NCBI GenBank assembly: GCA_958421275.1
Contig: CATZLI010000008.1
Coordinates: forward strand, 1-64,000
Reading direction: 5' to 3'
DNA from: an uncultured Collinsella sp.
GTDB lineage: Bacteria > Actinomycetota > Coriobacteriia > Coriobacteriales > Coriobacteriaceae
DNA length: 64,000 nt
Shown: in pieces, positions 53,699 to 62,819 of the stretch
How positions within the stretch are numbered: position 1 is the stretch's first letter
Layout: each line of letters opens with the position of its first letter
Made by a program: the position numbers and the translations under genes
The notes under the pieces: generated by a model
The model's input: only the letters and a program-made list of their open reading frames with translations
What the model was told of the DNA's origin: nothing
The model's database searches: none

Positions 53699-54256
53699 TT
53701 GGCAGCGCGCGGATTCAGACGATTTATTTCACTTCTTAGTGGCATGGCGCTCGCGCTTGTCATAACCCTTGCCGTTGTTTCTTTCGCTCCCCGTGCATTT
53801 GGTTACATGCCCTTCGCCGTGCTCTCGGGCTCTATGGAACCCGAGCTTCCCGTCGGCTCCATGGTGTTTGTCCACCAGGTTGACCCAACGGATATTGCCG
53901 TGGGCGACAATGCAACTTTTTACCGATCGGACGGCGCCGTGGTGACTCACCAGGTGTACGAGGTCGACCCTGTGGCGCAAACGATCGGCACGCAGGGAAT
54001 CGCAAACAAAAATGCAGATGGAACCATCGCGCACGACGCCGAGCAGACGCCTTTTTCACGCGTGATCGGCGTCGTCTCTCTTTGTGTCCCTTACCTGGGC
54101 TTCGTTAACGCATATTGCACGACGATGCCCGGTTTGCTTGTTGTGGTGGCCGTTCTGGCGCTGCTGGTCGCGGCGTCGATTGTGCTCGATCGGATAGTTC
54201 CCGACGAGCCTGCTGACAAACATGTCAGCGCGCATGCGAAGGAGCGGCGTTCATAG
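53699..54256 (+). CDS. sipW: SipW-type (ER-type) signal peptidase I
   Basis: 185 residues, first codon TTG at 53699 (no ATG or GTG is available upstream before a stop at 53594). Membrane helix at about 10-32, catalytic Ser45 in LSGSMEP, and His84 in VVTHQV in place of the lysine of standard SPase I, which marks the SipW/ER group. A second helix lies at about 140-166. In Bacillus, SipW processes the matrix proteins TasA and TapA. Here it heads an operon-like run with three proteins carrying the matching signal peptide. Confidence 0.88.
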   Translation: MAARGFRRFISLLSGMALALVITLAVVSFAPRAFGYMPFAVLSGSMEPELPVGSMVFVHQVDPTDIAVGDNATFYRSDGAVVTHQVYEVDPVAQTIGTQGIANKNADGTIAHDAEQTPFSRVIGVVSLCVPYLGFVNAYCTTMPGLLVVVAVLALLVAASIVLDRIVPDEPADKHVSAHAKERRS

Positions 54257-54327
54257 CGGCAGGGGAGAGGTGTCGGCAACGGCAAGGGCCGTTGCTGGGG
54301 AAGACGATTCTCGAAAGGAAGAGAACG

Positions 54328-55041
54328 ATGGAAAACAAAAAGAAAAAGCGCTACGGCATCGTTGCCGCCCTGCTGCTGCTCGTACTGGCGGCCGGCGTGG
54401 GAACGTATGCATGGCTGACAGCCACGCAGACGCTGAACAACGTGTTTACGGTGGGCAGCATCAACATTCCCGAAAAGAAGCCCGATCCCGACCAGCCCGA
54501 TAAGCCTGGCACCGATAATAATACCGACAAAGCCTATCTGTTCGAGACCAAGTGGAAAGACAACTCCAAGATTGTTCCCGGCTCCAGCACCGATAAGAAC
54601 CCGAACGTTGGCATCGCGAAGGGCTCAGACGACGCCTACGTGTTCATCTACGTGAAGAACGCCATGGTCAAGGATGGCACCGCTGCCGATAACACCCCGT
54701 ACTTCGCCCTCAACGGCAACTGGAAACCGGTTGATGGACAGGTGACCTCCCCTGCCGACGGCCAGTACCTGAGCGGTCTGTTCATGTACGCCAAGGGTGC
54801 TACCGATGACAAACCTGTTGCCCTCCCCGCCAAGAGCGCTACTGAGGACGTCTACACCGGCGAGCTCTTTAGCAAGGTTGTGTTCCCGGGCACCCTGGAG
54901 GGCTCCATGGTCGCCACGAACCCCACGATGAAGGTTTCCGCCTACATCTTCGGAGCCGACCAGACGGACGGCAACACCAGCGCTGCTGACAACGCCGTCA
55001 CTCAGGCCAAGACTTGGGCTAATACCATTAAGAACCAGTAG
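54328..55041 (+). CDS. SipW-dependent secreted protein, TasA/camelysin-like (probable major subunit)
   Basis: 237 residues from ATG 54328 with AAAGGAAGAG upstream. The N-terminus (KKKKRYGIV, hydrophobic core, AAGVGTYAWLTATQTLNN then FTVGSINI) is the SipW-dependent signal peptide pattern. The mature part opens with a Pro/Asp/Lys-rich segment, then a beta-rich domain resembling TasA/camelysin. The C-terminal part contains FPGTLEGS and KVSAYIFGADQ. Likely an extracellular fibre subunit. It lies 71 bp after sipW and is followed by a large hairpin, which could raise its level above downstream genes. Confidence 0.8.
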   Translation: MENKKKKRYGIVAALLLLVLAAGVGTYAWLTATQTLNNVFTVGSINIPEKKPDPDQPDKPGTDNNTDKAYLFETKWKDNSKIVPGSSTDKNPNVGIAKGSDDAYVFIYVKNAMVKDGTAADNTPYFALNGNWKPVDGQVTSPADGQYLSGLFMYAKGATDDKPVALPAKSATEDVYTGELFSKVVFPGTLEGSMVATNPTMKVSAYIFGADQTDGNTSAADNAVTQAKTWANTIKNQ

Positions 55042-55054
55042 TAGCCCCACCCCC

Positions 55055-55105
55055 ACCGAGATCCCGACCCGCTCCCCATCCCCATTTTCGGGCCGGGATC
55101 TCGGT
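55055..55105 (+). terminator. Hairpin after the first SipW-substrate gene
   Basis: ACCGAGATCCCG (55055-55066) pairs with CGGGATCTCGGT (55094-55105), with further pairing inside. T-tail is short (TTCCCCTTT), so partial termination is plausible. Confidence 0.6.
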
Positions 55106-55134
55106 TCCCCTTTGATCGACGACTGGCGAACGTA

Positions 55135-55782
55135 ATGCTCAACAATCTTTCCGACAATCAGAAACGCACCTTGGCGCTTGCCGCGGTGGCGCTGTTGGCC
55201 CTGGCGTGCCTGTGCGGCACGCTGGCTTTCACCGTTGATATGGTTCCGGCGAACAACGTCCTATCGTTTGGCAGCGTGAAGGTACGAGTCTGCGAATACA
55301 CCCTAAACGAGCAGGGCGAGGAGATTCCGTTTGAGGCCGACGAGCACGGGGACTATCCCGACACCGAGGCCGGGGGCTCTGACATCAGCCGCATCGTGCG
55401 CGTGGAGAACGCCGGTGCGCAGCCTGAGTACGTTCGCGCTCGTCTGCGCATGACGTCGGTGGCGCCCGACGGTTCGAGTGCGGACGCCTCGGGCAACGTC
55501 GCCTTTCACGTGAACGCGGGCGAGGGGTCCCCGTGGATCGATGGCGGCGATGGGTGGTACTACTACCGCGGATTGGCCGGACGCGGGGGCGTGCTCGATT
55601 CCGGTGCCATGACGGAGAGCCTCATGGACTCGCTGCGATTTGTGGGCGACTACCACGATGCCGCGCGCGGCGGCTCATACAGGCTCGATATCGACGTCCA
55701 GGCCGTGCAGGCCAAAAACCAGCAGGCAAACGATACCGTCCTCGACGTGCTCGACGTCGTGGGCTGGCCGGAGGCGAACTAG
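55135..55782 (+). CDS. SipW-dependent secreted protein, TasA-like (second)
   Basis: 215 residues. Signal peptide-like start (DNQKRTLALAAVALLALACL) followed by CGTLAFTVDMVPANNVLSFGSV, the same GTxA...FGS pattern as its two neighbours. The mature domain has IVRVENAGAQPEYVRARLRM, DGWYYYRG, and ends LDIDVQAVQAKNQQAND. The ends of this and the 61259 protein align by eye (VDIxxQAIQ, then D/N runs), so they are paralogues. The ribosome-binding site is weak. Three bp before the next gene. Confidence 0.78.
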   Translation: MLNNLSDNQKRTLALAAVALLALACLCGTLAFTVDMVPANNVLSFGSVKVRVCEYTLNEQGEEIPFEADEHGDYPDTEAGGSDISRIVRVENAGAQPEYVRARLRMTSVAPDGSSADASGNVAFHVNAGEGSPWIDGGDGWYYYRGLAGRGGVLDSGAMTESLMDSLRFVGDYHDAARGGSYRLDIDVQAVQAKNQQANDTVLDVLDVVGWPEAN

Positions 55783-55785
55783 CCC

Positions 55786-58700
55786 ATGGAGATTAAGAAC
55801 ATGAACCGAGGCGTGCTCGGCAGGCTGGTTGCCGTGGCGACAATCGCCCTTTGCTGCGTAATAGTGCTGCCGACGATGGCGCATGCCGAGGATGTGCCTG
55901 AGAGCCAGACCGAGTTTCATATCGAAAACAGGAACGACTTCTTGTCGTGTGTCGCGCTGTCGCGTCAACGCGACACGTCGAAGTGGTGCGTCTATCTCGA
56001 TAACGATATCGTTCTTAACGATGAAGATATGAACGCCATTGTTGCGAATACGGTCAAGCACCTCTCCTTTGGCAACAAGGACTATCCCTTTAGGGGCGTC
56101 TTCGATGGCCAAAACCACACCGTGACGGGTCTTAACTACGCCAACAATATGTTGGATCCCGAGCGCGATACGGGCTTTTTTGCCGAGACCGATGGCGCCA
56201 CCATCAAGAACTTCCTGGTCAAGGATGCCAACATTTGGGCTGACTTCCGCGGCGGCATTATCGTGGGCAGGGCGATCAACACCCACTTCGAAAACGTTAT
56301 GGTCATGGAGAGCACCCTGCACGTTACGTGCGCCAACAACATGCTCAACGTGATTACCAATGCGGGCTTTGAGGGGGGCCTGATTGCCGGCGAGCTCGAC
56401 GGCTGCACGCTCTACAACTGCGAGGTCCGTGGTGGTCGCGCCGTCAACAACACGACTTCGGGCGTACAGGCAATCGGTGGCGAGGGCCTGTATATGGCGG
56501 CGTTTGCCGGCTACGTTAAGAACTCGACCATCGAGTATTGCCGCGTGACGCCTACGCGCAAAGAGGATGGCTCGGCTGCCGAGAAGGGCATGACCGACGT
56601 CACCAATAAGTACGATGTGGCCATTGGCGCCCTGGGCGGCAACAACGTGTACGCCTCGGGTTTTGTGGGCTGTATGGCGGGTAACGCCAAGATTATCGAC
56701 TGCTTCTCGACGGCGCAGTGCTACAGCTATGCCGCGTCGTACGTGGGCGTCATTTCCGTGACGCGCGCGTGGACAGGCGGACTGGCGGGCCGTATTTTAA
56801 CCGAAGAAGGCAATGAGCTTGTCCGAAGCCACTTTGCGGGCGATCTGAGCTCGCGTCAGTACAACCCCATCGCCGTGATCCCCATTATTCAAAACGATGT
56901 GAACCTGGGCGGTATTGCTGCACGCGCCAACAAGGGCGACGCCACGGTCACCGAGTGCTACTTTAAGCCGAGCGTGAGCCTTTCTGGCAATAGCCAGGGC
57001 AATCCTGCCAAAAAGAAGATCCCTTCGTTTGGCGGCGACGGTACCACCAAGGGCGACAGCTATGGTCCGTGGGATGACGAGCGCTACATCACGCGTGAGC
57101 TGTGGGAGCAGCATGATTACGACTTCTGTGCCGGCACCATGCGCTCTACTGCCAATGGGGACGAGCATGCAAACGAATGGGCGATGGACTACAAACTGAA
57201 TATCCCCGTACACGGCAAAAGCGTGAAGACGACGACCGACTTCCCCGGCGCGGGTACGGCAACCGTTCTGGCAACCATGTTGGGAAAAGATCAATCTACC
57301 AGCGATCCGTACACCTTTGCCGTGAGCGCCGTGCTGGCGGGAACGGCTCAGGGCCTTGCCACGGGCGATACGTCGGTAATGTTTAAGCAGGATACCTCCG
57401 CAACGCCTAAGGGGCTGAGCGAGGCGAACGGCGGCTACCGCTTTATGGGCTGGTTCCGCGAGCCCGATGTGCGTGTGAACCGAATTGGACAAGACAACAG
57501 CTGGTTTGACGGCAAGACCGATGCCGATGCTGTGGCTGCTGGCAAGCAGGTCCAGAAGAACGAGACGCACGAGAAAACGTCGACCTATACCGCCGATAAT
57601 GCGAACGGGGCCGACGGTTTTAAGGGCAACGACCTGTTCATCGCTTCGTACGAGGCGCAAGTGCTGTTCTATAACGTCAAGGGCAAAACGCTCGATTGGC
57701 AGAGCGGTGCTGCGCACGACAGGTCGACGGATTGGTACCGCTATGGTGTTAGCCTGACGCCGGCTGCCCCTGCGGACCGCGGCACTCTGTCTCCCAGCGC
57801 CACCTTTATCGGTTGGACGACGCAGCCGAGCGCCGTGGCTGGGATGAACGGCGGCTATGCGGCCATTACCTCGACCCAGCTCGCCGAGCTTAAAAACGCA
57901 AACGCGTTCTATCCCGCCGATGCGGCGATCACCGTCGTCGGTCCGACCGACTTCTATCCGGTGTACAGCGACTACGTCTCGAACATCATGACGGTGTTCG
58001 AGGGTAATGAGCAGGATGGGCTTGAAGATGCGACCCAGCGTGTCGACGTGGGCAACACTCATGTCGATGTCCAGACTGCCGAGGATGGGGCCAGCGTTTA
58101 CACGGTGCAGGTGCGCGGCGTGGACAACAAGCCCTTGTCCGAAGACGGCTCGCTGCCCGATGGCTACCGCTTCCTGGGTTGGTATGAAAACAAGCAGGCC
58201 GCCGATGGGTCCCAGGTCGAGGTGCGCGTAAGCCGTGACCCCAGCTATAAGCTTCCCGCAAACGTCGATCTGACCGTCCTGCATACCTATACGGCTCGTT
58301 TTGAGTACCGGGTGGACTATTACGTTCGGGCATTTACAAATAGCGGTCTAACGGACAGCAAGAAGTTGTGCTCGATTTGGAATAAATACAAGTCGCCCTT
58401 CGAGGAAAACGTCGGCGCGACATATGTTCGTGAAAACATTATCCATTGGGGTGCTGGCACGGACGCCTCCGCCCATGTGCTACACAATGATGAGAATCCA
58501 GCAGATAAATGCACCACCGTTCTCTCTAATGCGACGAAAATCGTTGCGCCTATACACGCCTACTCCCATAACGTGCGTAACGACAGCGGCGCAAACACTC
58601 TCAAGGATATGATTGCCGACACTGATTTTCCAGGAGCCGGTAAACTGAGTGATGAGTGGAAAGCCTCAAGTATTAAAGTTCAATTTACCCCCGCGCATGA

Positions 58701-61257
58701 TAGGTACCACTTCAGTTTTTGGACGCTCGAAAGACCCGACGACGGTTCCTGGACTTATATAAAGAATCCTTTTTCGAGTTTTGTTGAAACGACGGAGCAA
58801 TATTATGTCCGTGCTATGGTGACCACGGACGTCAACTTCTATGACAAGAGCGGCAACGTCAAGCAGGCTGCTACTCGACGCTATAAAAGCAACTTGCTTC
58901 AGCAGAAAACGGCGGAAGGTAAAGATCCGACGTTCCTGTATTGCTATCCGCATCTCTATAAGGATAGGACGGTTAATACAAAGCCCTACGACGGAAAGGA
59001 TGGTGACGTCAATCCCAATCTGACGCTCGAAGCCTCTCCGACCGATGCCGAGATGGCCGTGCTGGGCTATAAGTTCCTGGGTTGGATTTCGACCGCCGAG
59101 GTCCAGAAGGATTCTGCCGTCTGGAAATATATCTACGATGTCGCCAACGACCCCTATGTGACGAGCAATCCGGAGAAGGCGACGCCATACTTGGCGACGG
59201 ATGACTCCAAGGTCACCCAGTGCCAGGATGCCTATCCCGTCTACGCAAAGTACGACGTCAACTACACCACCAACCTGCACCGCGCAGGTTTTGATGGCAC
59301 TTCTGAAGTCAATGTGCCCAAGTACGACATCGTTCCCGTTATCAATGCGGGCACCGAACCTGCTACGGCAACGGTGACTCCTGATATCGCAACGACGGTA
59401 TACAAGTCCGGCGGCGAGTTATACAAGCTGAATAAGGTCGAGATCGAACTCCCGAACGGGGAGGTTAAAGAGCTCGAATCTAACGGCAATAACTCGTATA
59501 CCTATCCGGTGAAGCCCGGCGGGGCCTATACATTTGTGGCGTACTATTCGCCGTTGGCGGTCGTGTATCATCTCAATGCCAAAGATGTGGATGGCAAAGT
59601 GGCTCAGAAAGGCGATATGCTCGGCAGCCTTGATGGCGGCATCCCGAAGCCTACTTATGACGTCAGCACTATCGATGCGGATACGGGAGGTGCGTTCAAC
59701 GTCTTCGTGAGCTGGACGGAAGCCCAGCCGGCACCTGGCAAGGGCTATGTCGCTTGGTCGGAGGGTATCCGTATGGTGAGTGCTTCTACCGTGGTCAAGG
59801 CCCCCATGGAGCTGTACCCGGTCTACCGTCCCAGTCTGGTTACCGTTCAATCGAACATCGACTCAAATCTCGCGAATCCTGCTCTTGTCCGCGGTCTCGG
59901 CCGTACTGATTCCGGCGACCAGATTTCTCTTGAGGTCAAGGCTGTCAAGGAGGTTTCGGGCATTGACGGCACCAAGTACGACTTTGTCGGCTGGTCGCGC
60001 GACTATGAACCCGATGGCAAATACACCCTGATGACCGATGACGAGAAGTATCCCCTCGAGGGCAGCGAGCCCTTTGAGAGCGTGACCTACACCGCGGTGT
60101 ACAAGATCGCGCCGCATAAGGTGCGCTATCACGGTGTCGACGGGTCGGTCATCTTTACGGCGACGGTCGACTCGGACGACGGGCGTGCGACGGGTGCTGG
60201 CTTCGTCCATGACGTCGATGTTCCCAAGATGGATGAGAGCGGCAACCCGGTCTATGACAAAAACGGCAATCCCGAGACGGAGGAAAAGTCCGTGGCATAC
60301 GACCCGGACGCCCACTCCAAGATCGTCGCGCTGCTCGATGAACAGACGGCTACTAGCGGTGGCGTGCGCGAACTCTTCCTTGAGTGGCGATATGTGCCTG
60401 CCGATGGCACTGCGAAGTCTTGGGATGAGTTTAAGGACGAGCCGGTCAAGGGAGACATGGACCTGTATCCCGTGACGTATCGCGTGGCCGCCAACGATAC
60501 ATCCGCTGCTGCGAACCCCGTAGCCATGACCGCGAAGCTCAAGTGGCTGCTCGATCCCACTGCTGCCAATACGGTCGATGACAATGCCGATAAGGCGCCG
60601 TTTAAGGCTTGCTTTGCCGAGCCGTTTATGGGAACGCAGTTGACTATCACGGTTAAGCAGGCGAGCTATGGCCCCAATGCATCCGTGACGGAGGAACCCG
60701 TAAACGGCAAGCTTGTCTCGCTCTACAGCCTGGGCTCGGGTAACGGTTCGTTCGACTTGGCCAACCGCCTGGAGTCCAAGAAGACGGGCGGAAGGGAGCA
60801 AGGCGACGGCAATGCCGTGTTCAACTTTGACCAGACTCATGCGCTGACGATCGTTAAAAAGACCACCGATGCAAGTGCTATGGGGCAGACGTTCCGCTTT
60901 AAGGTGACGAAGACGGTAGAGGGAACCTCTCCCGAGACGCGCATGGTCGAGGTGAAAGTCGATAAAACGCAGCAGGAAAACGGTGAAACCTGGTATGTCG
61001 GCAGCGTGCAATTTGCCGCGCCGACGGGTTTCTATACCGTCGAGGAAGATACGGCTTGGGCATGGCGCTACGAGGGTGAACTGAGCACGCCGGGCAAGGC
61101 GCCCGGTAAATCTGCCGAGCTGACCATCTCGTCCGCCTCGAGCGCGGGCGACACCGTGGTGACGTGCGTCAACACGCGCGCGAAGGACAAGTGGGTCGAT
61201 GGCGGCTCGCGTGCCAAGAATGTTTGGGAAAACCGCACGCTGAGGAGGGATGACTAG
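55786..61257 (+). CDS. Giant secreted repeat protein with InlB-type repeats and a CnaB/SpaA-like end
   Basis: 1,823 residues (ATG 55786; ATG 55801 has GGAG before it). Signal peptide about 5-32 ending MAHA. Residues about 45-400 look like a beta-helix (GLUG-like repeats: FRGVFDGQNHTVTGLN, TIKNFLVKDANI). From about 470 to 1600 there are at least seven Listeria-Bacteroides (InlB B-type, Flg_new) repeats, with FMGW, FIGW, FLGWYE, FLGW and FVGWS at their ends. Residues about 1690-1800 look like a CnaB/SpaA domain (LTIVKKT, GFYTVEED, CVNTRA), in which a Lys-Asn isopeptide bond is possible. There is no LPxTG-like motif or membrane anchor at the end. Probably an adhesin or fibre-tip protein. Confidence 0.85.
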   Translation: MEIKNMNRGVLGRLVAVATIALCCVIVLPTMAHAEDVPESQTEFHIENRNDFLSCVALSRQRDTSKWCVYLDNDIVLNDEDMNAIVANTVKHLSFGNKDYPFRGVFDGQNHTVTGLNYANNMLDPERDTGFFAETDGATIKNFLVKDANIWADFRGGIIVGRAINTHFENVMVMESTLHVTCANNMLNVITNAGFEGGLIAGELDGCTLYNCEVRGGRAVNNTTSGVQAIGGEGLYMAAFAGYVKNSTIEYCRVTPTRKEDGSAAEKGMTDVTNKYDVAIGALGGNNVYASGFVGCMAGNAKIIDCFSTAQCYSYAASYVGVISVTRAWTGGLAGRILTEEGNELVRSHFAGDLSSRQYNPIAVIPIIQNDVNLGGIAARANKGDATVTECYFKPSVSLSGNSQGNPAKKKIPSFGGDGTTKGDSYGPWDDERYITRELWEQHDYDFCAGTMRSTANGDEHANEWAMDYKLNIPVHGKSVKTTTDFPGAGTATVLATMLGKDQSTSDPYTFAVSAVLAGTAQGLATGDTSVMFKQDTSATPKGLSEANGGYRFMGWFREPDVRVNRIGQDNSWFDGKTDADAVAAGKQVQKNETHEKTSTYTADNANGADGFKGNDLFIASYEAQVLFYNVKGKTLDWQSGAAHDRSTDWYRYGVSLTPAAPADRGTLSPSATFIGWTTQPSAVAGMNGGYAAITSTQLAELKNANAFYPADAAITVVGPTDFYPVYSDYVSNIMTVFEGNEQDGLEDATQRVDVGNTHVDVQTAEDGASVYTVQVRGVDNKPLSEDGSLPDGYRFLGWYENKQAADGSQVEVRVSRDPSYKLPANVDLTVLHTYTARFEYRVDYYVRAFTNSGLTDSKKLCSIWNKYKSPFEENVGATYVRENIIHWGAGTDASAHVLHNDENPADKCTTVLSNATKIVAPIHAYSHNVRNDSGANTLKDMIADTDFPGAGKLSDEWKASSIKVQFTPAHDRYHFSFWTLERPDDGSWTYIKNPFSSFVETTEQYYVRAMVTTDVNFYDKSGNVKQAATRRYKSNLLQQKTAEGKDPTFLYCYPHLYKDRTVNTKPYDGKDGDVNPNLTLEASPTDAEMAVLGYKFLGWISTAEVQKDSAVWKYIYDVANDPYVTSNPEKATPYLATDDSKVTQCQDAYPVYAKYDVNYTTNLHRAGFDGTSEVNVPKYDIVPVINAGTEPATATVTPDIATTVYKSGGELYKLNKVEIELPNGEVKELESNGNNSYTYPVKPGGAYTFVAYYSPLAVVYHLNAKDVDGKVAQKGDMLGSLDGGIPKPTYDVSTIDADTGGAFNVFVSWTEAQPAPGKGYVAWSEGIRMVSASTVVKAPMELYPVYRPSLVTVQSNIDSNLANPALVRGLGRTDSGDQISLEVKAVKEVSGIDGTKYDFVGWSRDYEPDGKYTLMTDDEKYPLEGSEPFESVTYTAVYKIAPHKVRYHGVDGSVIFTATVDSDDGRATGAGFVHDVDVPKMDESGNPVYDKNGNPETEEKSVAYDPDAHSKIVALLDEQTATSGGVRELFLEWRYVPADGTAKSWDEFKDEPVKGDMDLYPVTYRVAANDTSAAANPVAMTAKLKWLLDPTAANTVDDNADKAPFKACFAEPFMGTQLTITVKQASYGPNASVTEEPVNGKLVSLYSLGSGNGSFDLANRLESKKTGGREQGDGNAVFNFDQTHALTIVKKTTDASAMGQTFRFKVTKTVEGTSPETRMVEVKVDKTQQENGETWYVGSVQFAAPTGFYTVEEDTAWAWRYEGELSTPGKAPGKSAELTISSASSAGDTVVTCVNTRAKDKWVDGGSRAKNVWENRTLRRDD

Positions 61258-61258
61258 G

Positions 61259-61828
61259 ATGACTAAGCGCAAGCGGATCGTCGCCCTCCTTGCTGGCGTT
61301 CTCCTTTTGGCCGGCGCTGCCGGCACCTTTGCGTGGCTTTCGGTTACGGGCGTGCTCGTCAACGAGTTTGGCTTTGGCTCGGTGTCGCCTTCGGTGGACG
61401 AGACGCGCAAGGACAACGTGAAAAGGGATGTCTCGGTAAAAAACAAGGGCTCGGCACCGGCATACCTGCGTGTCGCGGTGGATATCTACTGGCAGGATAA
61501 GGATGGCGCGCGCCTGTGGGATGAGCCGGTTGCCGGCACCGACTACACCATTGAGTGGGGCGATAAAGGCGATGCCGCCGCCACTAACAGCCCTTCGTCT
61601 TGGGTTCTTGCGAGCGACGGGTTCTACTACTGGACGTCTTCTGTTAAGCCGCTCGACAAGACGGGCGTGCTCATCAAGAGCGTGTCCGAGAAGAAGGCAG
61701 ACGGTAAAAACCTAGTCGTCGACATTTCGACCCAGGCGATTCAGTCCACGCCCGACGATGCGGTCACCGAGGCATGGAACTGTACGGTCAAAGATGGCGT
61801 GCTGGTGCCGCCGCACGGAGGTGCGTGA
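61259..61828 (+). CDS. SipW-dependent secreted protein, TasA-like (third)
   Basis: 189 residues. ATG 61259 is preferred to 61250 because AGGAGGG lies about 10 nt before it; the gene is one base after the giant gene's stop. Signal segment RKRIVALLAGVLLLAG followed by AAGTFAWLSVTGVLVNEFGFGSV matches the SipW pattern. DGFYYWTS, KGSAPAYLRVAVDI and VDISTQAIQSTPDDAVTEAW are shared with the protein at 55135. Probably a minor subunit or anchor adapter of the same fibre. Confidence 0.8.
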   Translation: MTKRKRIVALLAGVLLLAGAAGTFAWLSVTGVLVNEFGFGSVSPSVDETRKDNVKRDVSVKNKGSAPAYLRVAVDIYWQDKDGARLWDEPVAGTDYTIEWGDKGDAAATNSPSSWVLASDGFYYWTSSVKPLDKTGVLIKSVSEKKADGKNLVVDISTQAIQSTPDDAVTEAWNCTVKDGVLVPPHGGA

Positions 61829-61830
61829 GT

Positions 61831-62529
61831 ATGGCATTCCCGATTCGCAAAGGCGTTGCGCGCTCCGTGCGTTGCGTGGTCGCGGCCATTCTCTGCATGG
61901 TCGCGCTCGCCGTTCCTGCCCGCGCGTTTGCCGAGACTCCCGCGATTGCCTATGACGGAAATGCGCGCCAGCTGACGGTAACGGGGGCGACAGCCTCCTC
62001 GGGGGAGCCCGATCTGTTTCCCGCCTTTAAAGATCTAATGCCCGGCGATGCGCGCGAGCAGCAGATCGAGGTTCGTGCCACGGGCGTAAAGTCCCAGGTA
62101 CGCGTGTTTGTGCGGGCCGTTGTCGATCACGAGACGGCACACCTGCTGTCGCCCATTACCTTAACGGCGTCGGCTGGCGATGCGTCTGACGGTTGGCTCC
62201 AGACGGGAACGCCGGGCAGCGTGTTCGCCTATCCCACGCAGGTCGCCACGTTCACGAGCGATGGCAGCACGGTGCTCAATCTGCAGCTGAGTGTCCCGAC
62301 GTCGGTGGGCAACGAGCTTGCCGACGCAAACAAGACCATTCGCTGGGAGATCACCGCCGAGGACGATGGCGAAACAATTCCTGCGCAGCCCGCTGGCTCC
62401 AAAAAGCCCAGCCTGTTTGGCCTGGCTGCGACGGGCGACAACTCGCTCGCTCTGCTTTTGACGCTGCTAACGCTAGCGATTATCGCTTTCATGGCTGCGC
62501 TGATCTTGTCCCGAAGGAATAAACGCTAG
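61831..62529 (+). CDS. Secreted membrane-anchored protein with LAATG sorting motif
   Basis: 232 residues, ATG 61831 with GGAGG at 9 nt before (GTG 61825 is too close). Signal peptide ends near ARAFAE. The beta-rich domain has a DUF-like jelly-roll look. The end is a sorting signal: LFGLAATGD, a hydrophobic stretch, and RRNKR. LAxTG is the motif used by class E sortases in actinobacteria. It would anchor the fibre base in the cell wall. No sortase gene is in the window, so one must act from elsewhere. Confidence 0.8.
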   Translation: MAFPIRKGVARSVRCVVAAILCMVALAVPARAFAETPAIAYDGNARQLTVTGATASSGEPDLFPAFKDLMPGDAREQQIEVRATGVKSQVRVFVRAVVDHETAHLLSPITLTASAGDASDGWLQTGTPGSVFAYPTQVATFTSDGSTVLNLQLSVPTSVGNELADANKTIRWEITAEDDGETIPAQPAGSKKPSLFGLAATGDNSLALLLTLLTLAIIAFMAALILSRRNKR

Positions 62530-62569
62530 GTCCATCTTCAAAATGTTTCGCCCGCCCGGCGGCGGAATA

Positions 62570-62616
62570 TTAGGTTTCCTGCTCTACAGTCCTGCTCGCA
62601 CGGAGAGCACATTGGA
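62570..62616. repeat. Partial copy of the constant-core element
   Basis: TTTCCTGCTCTACAGTCCTG and the GAGCACATTGGA that follows match the left half of the constant core, with the right half and arms missing. TCCATCTTC recurs before and after it (62532, 62617), so this looks like a tandem, incomplete duplicate of the unit at 62635. Confidence 0.65.
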
Positions 62617-62634
62617 TCCATCTTCTAAACGCAA

Positions 62635-62763
62635 CGTCCTCCCGGACGGCGGGGCACGAAGTTCCCTGCTCTACAGTCCTGCGCAAGACGAAGGCCACAT
62701 TAAGTGGCCTTCTTTGCGTGCGGAACTCGCGATGAACTTCGTGCCCCGCCGTCCGGGAGGACG
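62635..62763. repeat. Constant-core, variable-arm inverted-repeat element, copy 2
   Basis: Perfect 30-bp arms (62635-62664 with 62734-62763) enclose a 69-nt core (62665-62733). Inner stem AAGGCCAC with GTGGCCTT around ATTAA replaces GAAAGCAC with GTGCTTTC of copy 1. The 26-nt and 22-nt flanks are identical to copy 1 (reverse). Confidence 0.9.
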
Positions 62764-62819
62764 CCTCTTTATTGATGGGAGGCCTGATAGGTCGATGGTT
62801 CCGTGCCCGGATGCGTCCA

